DNA of 64,000 nt from a bacterium (GCA_030622545.1 JAUXGA010000006.1:90680-154679); one strand, 5' to 3'; positions 9,353 to 19,916 are shown, counted from the stretch's first letter. Notes: generated by a model not told the origin, from the sequence alone. Numbers and translations: made by a program.

Positions 9353-11185
9353 GTGATGGAACAAATTCTTCTTACAATTCTGATTATAATTTCTCTCGGT
9401 CTTTTTGTTCAGCCGATTTGGAAACGACTCCAATTGATTGCGAAGGCCAAGGGTTGTTTTTGTCTGGACCGAATCGGTGACCGCATCGTTCGCTTCTTGA
9501 AGAATGTTCTTTTCCAGCAAAGAGTTATTTCAGGACGACCGGGGCCGGGTTTCCTGCACGCTCTCGTCTATTGGGGTTTCCTCCTCTTCATGTTGGAAAC
9601 ATTCCATCACTTCTCGACTTGCTACGGCTGGCACCCGCTCGGAGAAGGCGCGTTTCACCGCGTCTATGGTGGTGCTGTTGCCATTTTCGCAATTCTGGTC
9701 ATTATCGGAATTTCAGGTCTGGCCTTCCGGCGCTTCATCCTGCGACCGGAAGCTCTCGGAGAAAAGCTTTCATGGTCATCTGGCCTCGTTGCGCTTTTCA
9801 TCGAAATTCTGATGGTCACGTACCTGCTCGACTACTTTGAGTTGATACATTCTCCAACAATCGAGCATACCATGTGGTGGATCCATTCATTGACGATTCT
9901 TGCGTTCATCGTGCTGATTCCGCACAGCAAACATATTCATCTTGTGCTTTCGCCGTTTACGACTTTCCTGAAAGATTTCGAATTAGCAAGAATTCATCCA
10001 CTCGATTTTGAAAACGACGAATTCGGAGCAGAAAAACTTTCGGATTTCAGCGCGCATACCACACTGGGAGCTTTGACATGTGTGGAATGCGGTCGCTGCT
10101 TTGATCAGTGTCCCGCAAGTCAGACGGGAAAAGCGTTGAGTCCGAAACAGCTTATGCTCGACCTGCGCGCGGGACTCCTGAAAAATCCGGACGCTCTAAT
10201 TATCGGTCCGGTGATTGACGAAGAAATCATCTGGCAATGCACCACCTGCGGCGCATGCACGTTTCAGTGTCCGGTCGGGATTGATCAGGTCGTTCCAATT
10301 ATCGAAACGCGCCGGGGAAAAGTTGCCGCCGCCGAATTCCCGTCAACCCTGCGCCCCCTCTTCGACAATCTCGAAAAGTCCGACAACCCGTGGAAATATC
10401 CACGTGCTCAAGCCGACGATTTCATTGAAGAAAACTCCTTCCCCATCTTCAAGGAACATGACGTTCTCTACTGGATGGGGTGCATGGGTCGCTACGATTT
10501 CGCCTACCAGAAAGTCGCTCTGGCGGTTGCGAAAATTTTAACATCCGCAGATATTCGCTGGGGCATCCTGAAGAATGAAAAATGCACTGGAGACGCCGCG
10601 CGGCGTGCGGGCAACGAGCTTGTTTTCCAGATGCTGGCGGAACACAATATCGAAATCCTGAACAACGCGGCTCCGAAACTTATCCTGACAACTTGCCCTC
10701 ATTGCCTGCGAACTCTACAGGAATATCGGGACATCGGACTCAACCCGGACATTCCGATTGTTCACCATGCCGAATATTTTACTCGCCTGGTAAAGGAAGG
10801 TCGAATTACGCTTTCCAAAAGCGACGGGCAGGAAATCGTCTATCATGACGCTTGCTATCTCAGCCGTTACATCGGCGGCGAACATATTGACTATCCGCGG
10901 CGGTTAATTTCACAGACGGGCGCAACCCTTCGGGAACCCGACCGCAACCGGGAGCGTTCTTTCTGTTGTGGCGCCGGAGGCGGGCTGCTATTCACCGAAG
11001 AAACCGCCGGGGAACGCGTCAACCATAACCGCGTGAAAGAACTCCTCCAAACGGGAGCCTCCGCCATCGGCACCACCTGTCCCTTCTGCCAGCTTATGCT
11101 GCGGGACGGTCTGCGGGATTTGGAAAAAGAAACTATTGCCGTCAAAGACATCGCCGAATTGATGGCGGAGCACCTGCCGGCATAA
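9353..11185 (+). CDS. membrane HdrD-like iron-sulfur oxidoreductase
   Basis: The 610-residue protein fuses a membrane part (about six hydrophobic segments, residues 1-210, with His residues resembling a NarI/HdrE cytochrome b) to a cytosolic part with two [4Fe-4S] motifs (C243, C246, C249, C253 in CVECGRCFDQC; CTTCGACTFQC near 296-306) and two CCG domains (CPHCLRT; SFCCGAGGG and CPFCQL). This is the architecture of the DUF224 proteins proposed as EtfAB:quinone oxidoreductases or heterodisulfide reductase-type enzymes. The electron donor cannot be read from the sequence, and no etfAB genes are adjacent. It starts 15 bases after pepA. Confidence 0.85.
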   Translation: MMEQILLTILIIISLGLFVQPIWKRLQLIAKAKGCFCLDRIGDRIVRFLKNVLFQQRVISGRPGPGFLHALVYWGFLLFMLETFHHFSTCYGWHPLGEGAFHRVYGGAVAIFAILVIIGISGLAFRRFILRPEALGEKLSWSSGLVALFIEILMVTYLLDYFELIHSPTIEHTMWWIHSLTILAFIVLIPHSKHIHLVLSPFTTFLKDFELARIHPLDFENDEFGAEKLSDFSAHTTLGALTCVECGRCFDQCPASQTGKALSPKQLMLDLRAGLLKNPDALIIGPVIDEEIIWQCTTCGACTFQCPVGIDQVVPIIETRRGKVAAAEFPSTLRPLFDNLEKSDNPWKYPRAQADDFIEENSFPIFKEHDVLYWMGCMGRYDFAYQKVALAVAKILTSADIRWGILKNEKCTGDAARRAGNELVFQMLAEHNIEILNNAAPKLILTTCPHCLRTLQEYRDIGLNPDIPIVHHAEYFTRLVKEGRITLSKSDGQEIVYHDACYLSRYIGGEHIDYPRRLISQTGATLREPDRNRERSFCCGAGGGLLFTEETAGERVNHNRVKELLQTGASAIGTTCPFCQLMLRDGLRDLEKETIAVKDIAELMAEHLPA

Positions 11186-11261
11186 CGGTGAGGATTTCGT
11201 AGCGCAATTTTTTCAGACATCGGAAATGACCGATGCTTCTTTGCATTCAAAGTAGAAGACT

Positions 11262-12107
11262 ATGAAAATCGGTGACTATACGCTATCTCCCATTGCCACG
11301 GGCGATTTCCGTCTTGACGGCGGCGCTATGTTCGGCGTGATTCCGCGAATCCTCTGGGAGAAAACCAATCCGCCCGATGATAAAAACCGCATTCAAATGA
11401 CCATGCGAGCGTTGCTGCTTCAGGGAAACGGGCGACGTATTCTCATTGATAACGGGATTGGTCACAAGGTCGATGACAAATTCGCCCGGATGTTTCATAT
11501 AGAGCATTCGCAGTCGACGCTTGCTCAGTCGCTCGCGAAACTCGGTCTGACTTCGCAGGATATTACCGATGTTATCCTGACGCACCTTCACTTTGACCAT
11601 TGCGGAGGAAGCACAATCCACGACGGCAAGGATGTCGTGCCGACGTTTCCGAATGCGCGTTATTATGTGCAGAAGCGTCAATATGAACATGCCTTGAAGC
11701 GCAATGAGCGAGACAGAGCAAGCTATTTCGCTGAGAATTTCGAGCCTATGAAATCCGCCGGTCATCTGGAATTTCTCGACGGCGCGACGGTGTTGTGGCC
11801 GGGCGTCGAGACACTGGTTGTTGACGGTCACACGCCGGGGCAGCAGCTTGTCAAGATTTCGGATAAGACGCACACGCTTCTGTACTGCGCGGATTTAATT
11901 CCTACGGCAAGTCATATTCCCTTGCCGTACATCATGGCTTATGATTTGGAGCCGCTGGTGACGCTCGACGAGAAAAAGCGTTTGCTGCCGCAAGCGCATG
12001 ACGAAGGATGGATTCTGTTCTTTGAACACGATTCTTTCCACGTCGCCGCAAAAATAAAAAAAACCGATAAAGGCTTCTCCATAGGAGAAGAGGTGTCGCT
12101 GGTTTAG
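11262..12107 (+). CDS. metallo-beta-lactamase-fold hydrolase
   Basis: The 281-residue protein has the MBL metal motif HLHFDHCGG (near residue 108) and the second metal His in VVDGHTPGQQ, followed by the Asp in LLYCADLIP and a late His in FFEHD. The family includes lactonases and other hydrolases; the substrate is unknown. The start ATG is preceded by AGTAGAAG and about 75 bases of spacer after the iron-sulfur gene. The methionine-synthesis genes follow 47 bases downstream in the same direction. Confidence 0.87.
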   Translation: MKIGDYTLSPIATGDFRLDGGAMFGVIPRILWEKTNPPDDKNRIQMTMRALLLQGNGRRILIDNGIGHKVDDKFARMFHIEHSQSTLAQSLAKLGLTSQDITDVILTHLHFDHCGGSTIHDGKDVVPTFPNARYYVQKRQYEHALKRNERDRASYFAENFEPMKSAGHLEFLDGATVLWPGVETLVVDGHTPGQQLVKISDKTHTLLYCADLIPTASHIPLPYIMAYDLEPLVTLDEKKRLLPQAHDEGWILFFEHDSFHVAAKIKKTDKGFSIGEEVSLV

Positions 12108-12154
12108 CTCACGACAAGAGCAAACCGGCGATAAGAAAATCGAATGAGGCAGAA

Positions 12155-13108
12155 ATGAAAACAACCATCGCTGGCAGTTATCCTAAAATTCCAAACCGTC
12201 CCCGCCCGGCAAAACACCGTATGGCTGTGGCGCGTTTGCAGCAGGGGAAAATCACGATTGATGAGCTAAAAAAAATCGAGAATGACGTCACGACGGAAGT
12301 GATTGAGGAACTGGTCGGCACCGACCTTGACATCATCACCGACGGCATGATTCGCTGGGAAGATGGACAAACACCGTTTGCGAGCGCGCTGGAAGGTTTC
12401 GAACGCAGCGGCTTGATTCGCTATTTCGATACGAATACATATTATCGCCAGCCGGTTGCGACGGAGAAAATTCGCTTCAAGCAGCCGATAACCGTGGACG
12501 ATTTTATGTTTGCAAAAAAACACAGCAAGAAACCTGTGAAGCCTGTCGTAACGGGACCCTATACGCTGGCGCGTCTCTCCGAAAACCAACATTACAGTAA
12601 GTTTTCGGATTTCGTTCTGGATGTGGCTCGTGCGCTGCACGAAGAAGTATCGGCTCTGGAAAACGCGGGCGCTGAAATAATTCAGATTGACGAACCGGCT
12701 ATCCTGCGATTTCCAAATGACGCAGGGATTTTTTCGGAGGCAATACGCCTGCTGATTCAGGGAATTAAAACACCCATCCTGCTCCAGACCTTCTTTGGCG
12801 ATGCAACACCTCTGTGGTCAACATTGACCGCTTTACCGGTCGCTTGGTTGGGATTGGACCTCGCCACTGCTCCGGCGGCGTTGAAGACCGTCAACGGATG
12901 GAAAGGCGGCCTTTGTCTGGGTCTGCTCGATGCTCGCAATACGAAATTTGAAGATTGGAAAAACCTGCGACCGAAAGTCGAGAAACTGCTTTCAAATTAT
13001 GACGATGAGCGCCTCATGCTGAGTTCCTCGGCCGGGCTGGAATTCCTGCCCCGAGAGCGCGCGGAAGAAAAACTGAAAAGAATGGTTGCTTTTGCGAGGG
13101 AATTCTAA
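12155..13108 (+). CDS. core-MetE-like protein lacking the zinc ligands
   Basis: The 317-residue protein corresponds to the C-terminal half of cobalamin-independent methionine synthase (MetE) with no N-terminal half, like core-MetE proteins. The fold motifs are present (GSYPKIPNRP near the start, VTGPYTLARLS, ENAGAEIIQIDEPA). However, the zinc and catalytic positions are replaced. Where active members have HxC followed by YGDF it reads QTFFGDA, the Glu position reads GLDLATA, the DxHSP motif reads LDARNTK, and PDCGLK reads SSAGLE. It therefore probably does not bind zinc. It may be a partner subunit of the intact paralogue that begins two bases after its stop. Confidence 0.85.
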   Translation: MKTTIAGSYPKIPNRPRPAKHRMAVARLQQGKITIDELKKIENDVTTEVIEELVGTDLDIITDGMIRWEDGQTPFASALEGFERSGLIRYFDTNTYYRQPVATEKIRFKQPITVDDFMFAKKHSKKPVKPVVTGPYTLARLSENQHYSKFSDFVLDVARALHEEVSALENAGAEIIQIDEPAILRFPNDAGIFSEAIRLLIQGIKTPILLQTFFGDATPLWSTLTALPVAWLGLDLATAPAALKTVNGWKGGLCLGLLDARNTKFEDWKNLRPKVEKLLSNYDDERLMLSSSAGLEFLPRERAEEKLKRMVAFAREF

Positions 13109-13109
13109 T

Positions 13110-14141
13110 ATGCTTATTGAAGAAACCGTATCCTATACGTCCGATAAAACCGACAGCGGCCAGTCCTTGCGCCGATGCCTGCGAACAACATCCGTCGGAA
13201 GTTTTCCGAAGCCCAGTTACCTGAAAAAAGCCCGCAGCGCTTTTGCTCGCGGTGAACTTTCGGAAGAAGAACTCTTGGAGCTGACGAAGAAGGCGACGAC
13301 CGAAGTTATTCATCTCCAAGATGAACTCGGAATCGATATTCTGGTTGATGGCGAAATGTACCGTGGAGATATGGCGACCTATTTCGCGGAGAATTTCGCG
13401 GGCTTTGAAATTTCCGGGCTTGTACGCTCCTATGGAAATCGCTATTACCGCAAGCCGATTTGCATTTCCGAGATCAAATACAAATCTCCGATTACCGTGG
13501 ATTGGTGGAAGCGCGCTCAAAAACTCACGACGAAGCCGATGAAGGCCATCCTGACCGGCCCCTATACGATGATGGATTGGTCTTTCAACGAATACTATGC
13601 TACACGGTCGGAATTTGCAAAAGCGATGGCGCTTGCGCTGCGAGAAGAAGTTAAAGCTCTGATTGATGCTGGAGCAACCGAGATACAGATTGATGAACCG
13701 GCGATTTCCGTGCGCCCGGAGGAAATCGAGCTGGCGATTGAATCTTTCCGGAGAGTCGTCAAAGATTTAAGCGCTCATTTTTACACGCATATTTGCTACG
13801 GCGACTTCACGAAAATCTATCCGAAAATCCTCGAGCTGCCTGTAGATCAACTCGATTTGGAGATGGCGAATTCCGGGATGGACATGCTTGAGCTCTTCCG
13901 CAAACACAAATTCACGAAAGAAATCGGTCTGGGCGTTGTGGACAGTCATAGTCCTGTTGTCGAGAAAAAGGAAGACGTCAAACGCCGAATTCGAAAAACC
14001 ATGGAACTGATTGACCCTGAGAGAATCTATGTCGATCCCGATTGCGGTATGAAGACTCGAACGTGGGAGGAAACTCGCGAGAAGCTCTGGGTTATCGTGG
14101 AAGCCGTCAACGAAATACGGACTGAATTGAAACTGGACTAA
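13110..14141 (+). CDS. core-MetE methionine synthase, zinc site intact
   Basis: The 343-residue MetE C-terminal-domain protein should transfer a methyl group to homocysteine. The zinc ligands are all present: THICYGDF (His and Cys), LDLEMANS (Glu), DPDCGMKT (Cys). The catalytic-type His is in VVDSHSPVVE. Length and architecture match core-MetE/Mes-type proteins that take methyl groups from donors other than methyl-tetrahydrofolate triglutamate. I start it at ATG 13110 (GCGAGGG ahead of it) rather than the upstream TTG at 13086 that overlaps the previous gene. The methyl donor cannot be deduced from the sequence. Confidence 0.88.
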   Translation: MLIEETVSYTSDKTDSGQSLRRCLRTTSVGSFPKPSYLKKARSAFARGELSEEELLELTKKATTEVIHLQDELGIDILVDGEMYRGDMATYFAENFAGFEISGLVRSYGNRYYRKPICISEIKYKSPITVDWWKRAQKLTTKPMKAILTGPYTMMDWSFNEYYATRSEFAKAMALALREEVKALIDAGATEIQIDEPAISVRPEEIELAIESFRRVVKDLSAHFYTHICYGDFTKIYPKILELPVDQLDLEMANSGMDMLELFRKHKFTKEIGLGVVDSHSPVVEKKEDVKRRIRKTMELIDPERIYVDPDCGMKTRTWEETREKLWVIVEAVNEIRTELKLD

Positions 14142-14155
14142 AATTACCGGAAGAA

Positions 14156-16000
14156 ATGGCTCAAATCAACGGAAAAGATTTCTTAGAACTCATTCGCGAG
14201 CGCGTCCTGATTTGCGACGGCGCGATGGGCACGATGCTCTATGCGCGGGGACACTCGTATCGTTCCTGCTTTGATGAGCTCAGTGAAAGCATGCCCTCGG
14301 TTGTAGAAGCTCTTCACCGCGAATATATCGCCGCTGGCGCTGATGTCATCGAAACAAATACCTTCGGCGCTAATCCGATTCGTCTTGCAGAGCATGGCTT
14401 TGAAAATCGCGCGCGTGAAATTGCTCGAGCCGGAGCGCGGCTCGCTCGTGCGACCGCTGGGGACAATATCTTCGTCGCCGGTTCCGTCGGGCCTCTGAAC
14501 AAACAACTGAAACCAATCGGCTCTCTTTCCTTGGAAGACGCCCGGGAAGCATTTCGAATTCAAATCACCGGCCTGCTCGAAGGTGGCATCGACCTTCTCA
14601 TCTTCGAAACCTTTTCATCTCTCCCCGAAATCGGAGAAGCTCTCGCCGCCGCGAAGGAGCTTTGTGATTTACCGATTATCGCTCAGATGACTTTCACCGA
14701 AGAAGCTAAGACAATCGTCGGCGACAAGCCCGCGCAAGTTTATAAGACTCTTCAGCAAGCCGGTGCGGATGTGATCGGCGTCAACTGCAGCGTGGGACCG
14801 CAGGGCGTCATGGAAGTTATCGAGCAGTTCGCCGCGAAGGGAGACCTTCCCATATCGGCTCAACCCAATGCCGGGCTCCCGCGCATTATCGGTGGGCGCT
14901 ATATCTACTTGACCTCACCTCAATATTTCGCGGATTACGCCGTGCAATTCGCTGACCTCGGCGTCGGACTCATCGGAGGCTGCTGCGGAACCATACCCGA
15001 ACACATCGCCGCCATCGCTAAAGCCATCGGCGGACGCAAGCTGAGCAAACGCGCTCGTATCGAGGTGCGCGACGTTGTCGAAGAAGCGGCTGTGAAAGCA
15101 GCGCCATCGATTCACGCTCCTTCTCTTTTTCGGGAAGGACTCGGCAAACGCTTTATGGTTTCCGTCGAGATTGATCCTCCGCGAAGCGCTGATCCCGAAC
15201 CTCTCATCCATTCCGCGAAATACCTGAAGGCGAGCGGTGTTAATCTTATCAATGTCGCTGATAGCCCACTTGCTCGCGCGCGCATGAGCGCTCTGGCAAT
15301 GGCTCACTTGATTCGTCAGGAAGCAGGCATGGAGGTACTGCTGCATGTCAGTTGCCGCGACCGAAATGCGCTTGGATTGCAGTCTGAACTCTTGGGAGCG
15401 CACGCTTTGGGAGTGCGCAACATTCTTGCTGTCACCGGAGATCCTCCGTCCGTCGGGGATTATCCATTCGCCAAAGCGGTTTTTGAACTTGACGCGATTG
15501 GGCTTTCGCACCTCATCACTCGCTTGAACGAAGGCGTGGATTTAATCGGAAGAAAACTCGCGGAACCCACCGATTTTCTGCTGGGCGTTGCGGTCAATCC
15601 GACAGCGGTCGATATGCGGGAAGAATGGTCGCGGCTGGAAAAGAAAGTGGAAGCTGGTGCGTCTTTTGCCTTCACGCAACCGCTCTTCGACCTGCGGACG
15701 TTGGAAGATTTTATCAAGCGCGTCGAACCGTTGAAGCTGCCGATTTTCCTCGGGATTCTGCCTTTGAGAAGCGCCAAGCACGCTGAATTTCTGCACAATG
15801 AAGTCCCAGACATCTCCATTCCCGATGATGTCCGCCAGCGCATGCAGCAAGCCGGGGAACGCGGAGCGGCGGTCGGTGTCGACATCGCCTGCGAATTCCT
15901 GCGAGTCGCAAAACCTCTGGTACAGGGAATCTATCTCATGCCGCCATTCAATAAATTTGAAATGGCCGTCAAAGTCATTCAAGGAATTGAACTGGAGTAG
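14156..16000 (+). CDS. bifunctional homocysteine S-methyltransferase / methylenetetrahydrofolate reductase
   Basis: The 614-residue fusion has an N-terminal homocysteine S-methyltransferase domain (residues about 10-295; CDGAMGTMLYARG, zinc cysteines in GVNCSVGP and GGCCGT) and a C-terminal FAD-dependent methylenetetrahydrofolate reductase (about 325-614; VSVEIDPPRS, LAVTGDPP, AFTQPLFD). The architecture is that of Bacillus YitJ. It would make methyl-THF and move a methyl group to homocysteine. It follows the two MetE-like genes, which makes a compact methionine cluster with potentially two homocysteine methylation routes. Confidence 0.93.
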   Translation: MAQINGKDFLELIRERVLICDGAMGTMLYARGHSYRSCFDELSESMPSVVEALHREYIAAGADVIETNTFGANPIRLAEHGFENRAREIARAGARLARATAGDNIFVAGSVGPLNKQLKPIGSLSLEDAREAFRIQITGLLEGGIDLLIFETFSSLPEIGEALAAAKELCDLPIIAQMTFTEEAKTIVGDKPAQVYKTLQQAGADVIGVNCSVGPQGVMEVIEQFAAKGDLPISAQPNAGLPRIIGGRYIYLTSPQYFADYAVQFADLGVGLIGGCCGTIPEHIAAIAKAIGGRKLSKRARIEVRDVVEEAAVKAAPSIHAPSLFREGLGKRFMVSVEIDPPRSADPEPLIHSAKYLKASGVNLINVADSPLARARMSALAMAHLIRQEAGMEVLLHVSCRDRNALGLQSELLGAHALGVRNILAVTGDPPSVGDYPFAKAVFELDAIGLSHLITRLNEGVDLIGRKLAEPTDFLLGVAVNPTAVDMREEWSRLEKKVEAGASFAFTQPLFDLRTLEDFIKRVEPLKLPIFLGILPLRSAKHAEFLHNEVPDISIPDDVRQRMQQAGERGAAVGVDIACEFLRVAKPLVQGIYLMPPFNKFEMAVKVIQGIELE

Positions 16001-16012
16001 TATTCGCTCCAC

Positions 16013-17071
16013 ATGGGAAAATCTGAAACTCAAAAAAAAGTCGAACAATTAGTTCAACTTTGCCGCGGCCAGGAATCCATTGCGATTATCTCTCACGATA
16101 ATCCAGACCCCGATTCTCTGGCGACCGCATGGGCGCTCTCCTACCTTTTAGCACACCACAAAATCCCGACGACTCTTCTCTACGCCGGTGTTCTCGGTCG
16201 CACCGAAAACAAGGCTCTGGTTCAAACTCTGGATATTCCGCTCAAGCACATTGAAACTCCCAGAGGAGAAGAACCTTTTCCGTACGCTTTGCTCGTCGTG
16301 GATACGCAGCCTGCTTTCGGAAACAACTGCCTGCTGTCCAAAGACAATATCCTCGGTGTTATTGATCATCATCCTCCCTTAAAGAGCCAGCGTTCATCTT
16401 TCCCCTTCAGCGACATCCGCCGACGCTACGGCGCCACCGCGACGATTCTCTGGGAATACCTCACGGCCACAGGAGTGCGCGTCAACGGAAAACTCGCCAG
16501 CGCTCTTCATTATGCGATTCGCACGGAGACGATGGAACTCGGACGCGAATCTTCCGAGGCGGATAAAACCGCTTACCTTGAATTGTTTCAGCTCATGGAC
16601 TATTCCGCGCTGGCGACAATTCTCAACGCGAAACGTCCTGCCAGTTTCTTTACGGCTATCAGCAAAGCTGTACGGCGAGCGCGTATTTATGGCCGGGCTC
16701 TCGTGTTGCCGATGGGCAATGTTCCCACGCCGGAAATTATTCCCGAAACCGCCGAAACACTTCTGCGCTTAGAAGGCATCATCTGGGTGCTCAGCTTCGG
16801 CGTCCACCGGAACAATCTCTATTTCTCTCTAAGGTCAACGGATCCGGAATCCAACGCCGGAGGGCTCGCGCTTTTTCTTGCCGAAGGCCTCGGCAGTGCG
16901 GGCGGACATGACCAAACCGCCGGTGGTAAAATTATGTTGTCTGATTTTGATGTCAAAAAACGCAATCGACTTTTTTTACGCCTGACGAGACGATTTAAGA
17001 GAGCATTATTGCTACCGCAGCGCGGGAAACCCTTACCCAGCTCTGCAAGCACAAAAAAAAGTCCGGTATAA
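16013..17071 (+). CDS. DHH-family phosphoesterase (NrnA-like)
   Basis: The 352-residue protein has the DHH/DHHA1 layout. Metal motif I is SHDNPDPDSLATA (residues 28-40), the DHH motif is VIDHHPP (near 117), and a glycine-rich GSAGGHDQTAGG stands near the C-terminus. Relatives degrade short oligoribonucleotides (nanoRNase) or dephosphorylate pAp; either is possible here. It is the last gene of the plus-strand run and its stop codon lies inside the loop of a bidirectional terminator shared with ppdK. Confidence 0.88.
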   Translation: MGKSETQKKVEQLVQLCRGQESIAIISHDNPDPDSLATAWALSYLLAHHKIPTTLLYAGVLGRTENKALVQTLDIPLKHIETPRGEEPFPYALLVVDTQPAFGNNCLLSKDNILGVIDHHPPLKSQRSSFPFSDIRRRYGATATILWEYLTATGVRVNGKLASALHYAIRTETMELGRESSEADKTAYLELFQLMDYSALATILNAKRPASFFTAISKAVRRARIYGRALVLPMGNVPTPEIIPETAETLLRLEGIIWVLSFGVHRNNLYFSLRSTDPESNAGGLALFLAEGLGSAGGHDQTAGGKIMLSDFDVKKRNRLFLRLTRRFKRALLLPQRGKPLPSSASTKKSPV

Positions 17072-17086
17072 ATTCCCGGACTTTTT
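17053..17086. terminator. bidirectional terminator between DHH gene and ppdK
   Basis: The stem AGTCCGG (17060-17066) with CCGGACT (17076-17082) is flanked by a run of A on the left and TTTTT on the right, so it can stop transcription in both directions. It serves the convergent DHH phosphoesterase and pyruvate phosphate dikinase genes. Confidence 0.85.
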
Positions 17087-17104
17087 AATATGGAAAGGAT
17101 TGAA

Positions 17105-19867
17105 TCAACGATCTCGCAATGCAGCCTGCGCTGCGGCCAGTCTCGCAATCGGAACGCGGAACGGACTGCATGAAACGTAATTCAAACCCGTCTGATGAAA
17201 GAAATTCACCGAATACGGATCTCCGCCATGCTCCCCGCAGATTCCGATTTTAAGATTGCTTTTCGTTTGACGTCCCTTTTCCACGCCCGTTCGAACTAAT
17301 TGACCCACACCGGCTATATCGATGGATTGGAACGGATCATGTGGAATAATTTTTTCGGCCAGATAGAAAGGCATGAAATTCCCGGAATCATCCCGTGAAA
17401 GACCGAGCGTCGTCTGCGTCAAATCATTCGTGCCGAAACTGAAGAACTCCGCGACACCCGCAATTTCATCCGCAGTTAAGACCGCACGCGGAAGTTCAAT
17501 CATCGTGCCGACAAGAAAATCAATCTTTCTTCCCTTCTCCTTCATCACATCTTCCGCGACACGCCTCACGACTTTCGTCTGATTTTCCAGCTCACGCACA
17601 TGCCCCACCAGCGGAATCATAATTTCCGGATTCACTGGCGTGCCTTCTTTCTCTACCTGCAGAGCCGCTTCGAAAATCGCGCGCGTTTGCATTTCGGTAA
17701 TCTCAGGATACACCAGTCCGAGCCGACAGCCGCGATGTCCGAGCATCGGATTCGCTTCCGAAAGAGATTCCACTCGCGCGCGCACTTCTTCCGGTGTCAT
17801 TCCCAATTTCTTGGCAAGAGCGCTTTGCGTCTTGCTGTCATGCGGCAGAAATTCATGCAGCGGCGGATCCAGCGTCCGAATCGTCACCGGCCGGCCGGCC
17901 ATCACTCGGAAGATACCCACGAAATCCTCACGCTGGTACGGCAACAGTTTCGCCAACGCCTTTCGGCGACCTTCGAGCGTTTCAGCCATAATCATCTCGC
18001 GCACCGCGTCAATGCGATCTCCTTCGAAGAACATATGCTCCGTGCGGCACAATCCGATGCCTTCGGCGCCGAAAGCTACTGCCTTTTCGCACTGATCCGG
18101 TTGATCAGCATTCGTTCGCACCTGAAGGCGGCGAACATCGTCAGCCCAACTTAGCAGCTTGGCAAATTGCTGATAGACCGGCGCGTCTTCGGGTTTCAAC
18201 GTTTTATCAAACAACACCTGCAAAATTTCAGACGGACGCGTTCCGATTTCACCCGCGAAAACCTCGCCCGTTGTTCCGTCCAGTGACAGCCAGTCGCCTT
18301 CCGCGAGCTCTGTTCCGCTGACCCGCATGCGCCGTTTCGCGTAATCAATCTCCAGAGCGCTGCAGCCCGCCACGCACACTTTCCCCATCTGGCGCGCGAC
18401 AAGTGCCGCGTGCGACGTCATTCCGCCGCGCGCGGTTAAAATTCCCTCAGAAGCATTCATCCCGCGAATATCTTCCGGCGATGTTTCGATGCGCACGAGA
18501 ATTACTCGCTCGCCCTTCTCAGCCCATGCTTCCGCATCGGGAGCATTGAAAACAATTCGTCCCGACGCTGCACCCGGCCCCGCGTTCAAACCGCGCGCAA
18601 GCGGTTTCACTTTGCTGCGTGCCGCCGGATCAAAAACCGGACGCAGAAGCTGATTGAGCGCATCCGGCTCCACGCGAAGCAAGGCTTCTTCTTTTTTGAT
18701 GAGTCCTTCCGCTTCCATCTCGACTGCCATGCGAATCGCGGCTTGCCCGGTGCGCTTTCCGATGCGGCACTGAAGCATCCAGAGCTTCCCGTCCTGAACG
18801 GTGAATTCGATGTCGTTCATATCGCGATAGCGCTCTTCCAGTCTGTCCGAGATATCGATCAACTGACGATACGAATCCGGCATGAATTCTTCCAAGGACA
18901 GATAGTTTTCTTTTCGTTCCTTTTCACTGATGTCATGACTCTTAGCCCACTGCTGCGAGCCTGATTTCATGACCTGCTGCGGCGTGCGAATCCCCGCCAC
19001 GACATCCTCTCCTTGAGCATTTACCAGGAACTCGCCGTAGAAAACCTTCTCTCCCGTCGCCGGGTCGCGCGTAAAGGCTACACCCGTCGCACAAGTCTCC
19101 CCCAGGTTTCCGAAGACCATCACCTGAACATTTACCGCCGTCCCCCAATCATCAGGAATGCGATTCAAACGGCGATAGGCTTCCGCGCGTGGATTTCCCC
19201 AGGAATTGAAAACGGCGCCGATAGCTCCCCAGAGCTGCTCTCTTGGATCCTCGGGAAACGGCTGACCCTTTCGCTCACGGATGATCGCCTTAAAATCGGC
19301 AACAAGCCCCTTTAGATCCTCCATCGTTAGTTCCATATCGCTGGTGATTCCACGCCCAGCCTTCCGGCGATCCATCAGGACTTCAAACGGGTCTTCCTCA
19401 TCCTTCGATTCCGGTTTTAAGTCCATCACTACATCGCCATACATGGCTACGAAGCGCCGATAAGAATCATAAGCGAAACGGGGATTGCCCGAACGCTTAA
19501 TAAGCCCTTCAACAGTCCGGTCATTCAATCCTAAATTAAGAATTGAATCCATCATTCCCGGCATGGAAGCTCGCGCTCCACTGCGAACCGAAACCAAGAG
19601 CGGGTTCTCTTCGCTGCCAAACTTGGCTCCGGAGAGCTTCTCAACACGGGCCAGGTGCTCCAAAAGCTCTTGTTCCAGCCCTGACGGGTAGCGATGCTCT
19701 CTCTGGTAGTAGGTGCAGACCTCGGTTGTGATGGTGAATCCCGTAGGTACAGGGATTTCTAATAGAGCCATCTCGGCAAGATTCGCGCCTTTGCCGCCGA
19801 GTAATTCCTTCATTTCCGCCCGACCTTCCGCCTGACCACCCCCGAAAAAATAAATGTGCTTTGCCAT
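17105..19867 (-). CDS. ppdK: pyruvate, phosphate dikinase
   Basis: The enzyme interconverts pyruvate, ATP and phosphate with PEP, AMP and pyrophosphate. The roughly 920-residue protein has the N-terminal ATP-grasp part ([26 protein letters not shown]), the phosphohistidine domain ([16 protein letters not shown]) and the PEP-binding barrel ([24 protein letters not shown]). I start at the ATG at 19867, which has GGAG six bases upstream, rather than at a TTG four codons earlier. Given the predicted PPi-type PFK at 55.9 kb, it may run in the glycolytic direction and use PPi. Confidence 0.96.
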   Translation of the reverse strand: MAKHIYFFGGGQAEGRAEMKELLGGKGANLAEMALLEIPVPTGFTITTEVCTYYQREHRYPSGLEQELLEHLARVEKLSGAKFGSEENPLLVSVRSGARASMPGMMDSILNLGLNDRTVEGLIKRSGNPRFAYDSYRRFVAMYGDVVMDLKPESKDEEDPFEVLMDRRKAGRGITSDMELTMEDLKGLVADFKAIIRERKGQPFPEDPREQLWGAIGAVFNSWGNPRAEAYRRLNRIPDDWGTAVNVQVMVFGNLGETCATGVAFTRDPATGEKVFYGEFLVNAQGEDVVAGIRTPQQVMKSGSQQWAKSHDISEKERKENYLSLEEFMPDSYRQLIDISDRLEERYRDMNDIEFTVQDGKLWMLQCRIGKRTGQAAIRMAVEMEAEGLIKKEEALLRVEPDALNQLLRPVFDPAARSKVKPLARGLNAGPGAASGRIVFNAPDAEAWAEKGERVILVRIETSPEDIRGMNASEGILTARGGMTSHAALVARQMGKVCVAGCSALEIDYAKRRMRVSGTELAEGDWLSLDGTTGEVFAGEIGTRPSEILQVLFDKTLKPEDAPVYQQFAKLLSWADDVRRLQVRTNADQPDQCEKAVAFGAEGIGLCRTEHMFFEGDRIDAVREMIMAETLEGRRKALAKLLPYQREDFVGIFRVMAGRPVTIRTLDPPLHEFLPHDSKTQSALAKKLGMTPEEVRARVESLSEANPMLGHRGCRLGLVYPEITEMQTRAIFEAALQVEKEGTPVNPEIMIPLVGHVRELENQTKVVRRVAEDVMKEKGRKIDFLVGTMIELPRAVLTADEIAGVAEFFSFGTNDLTQTTLGLSRDDSGNFMPFYLAEKIIPHDPFQSIDIAGVGQLVRTGVEKGRQTKSNLKIGICGEHGGDPYSVNFFHQTGLNYVSCSPFRVPIARLAAAQAALRDR

Positions 19868-19916
19868 CAATGTCTCCAAATAACCTCTGTTAGAAAATGT
19901 ATGTATTCCGCTAAAT

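Noticed and set aside
13086..13109. TTG start for the second MetE-like gene
   Set aside because: It would overlap the previous gene in another frame; ATG 13110 has a better ribosome site and lies two bases after the previous stop.
17600..18154. Plus-strand frames opposite ppdK
   Set aside because: They are antisense shadows; the ppdK domains are continuous on the minus strand.
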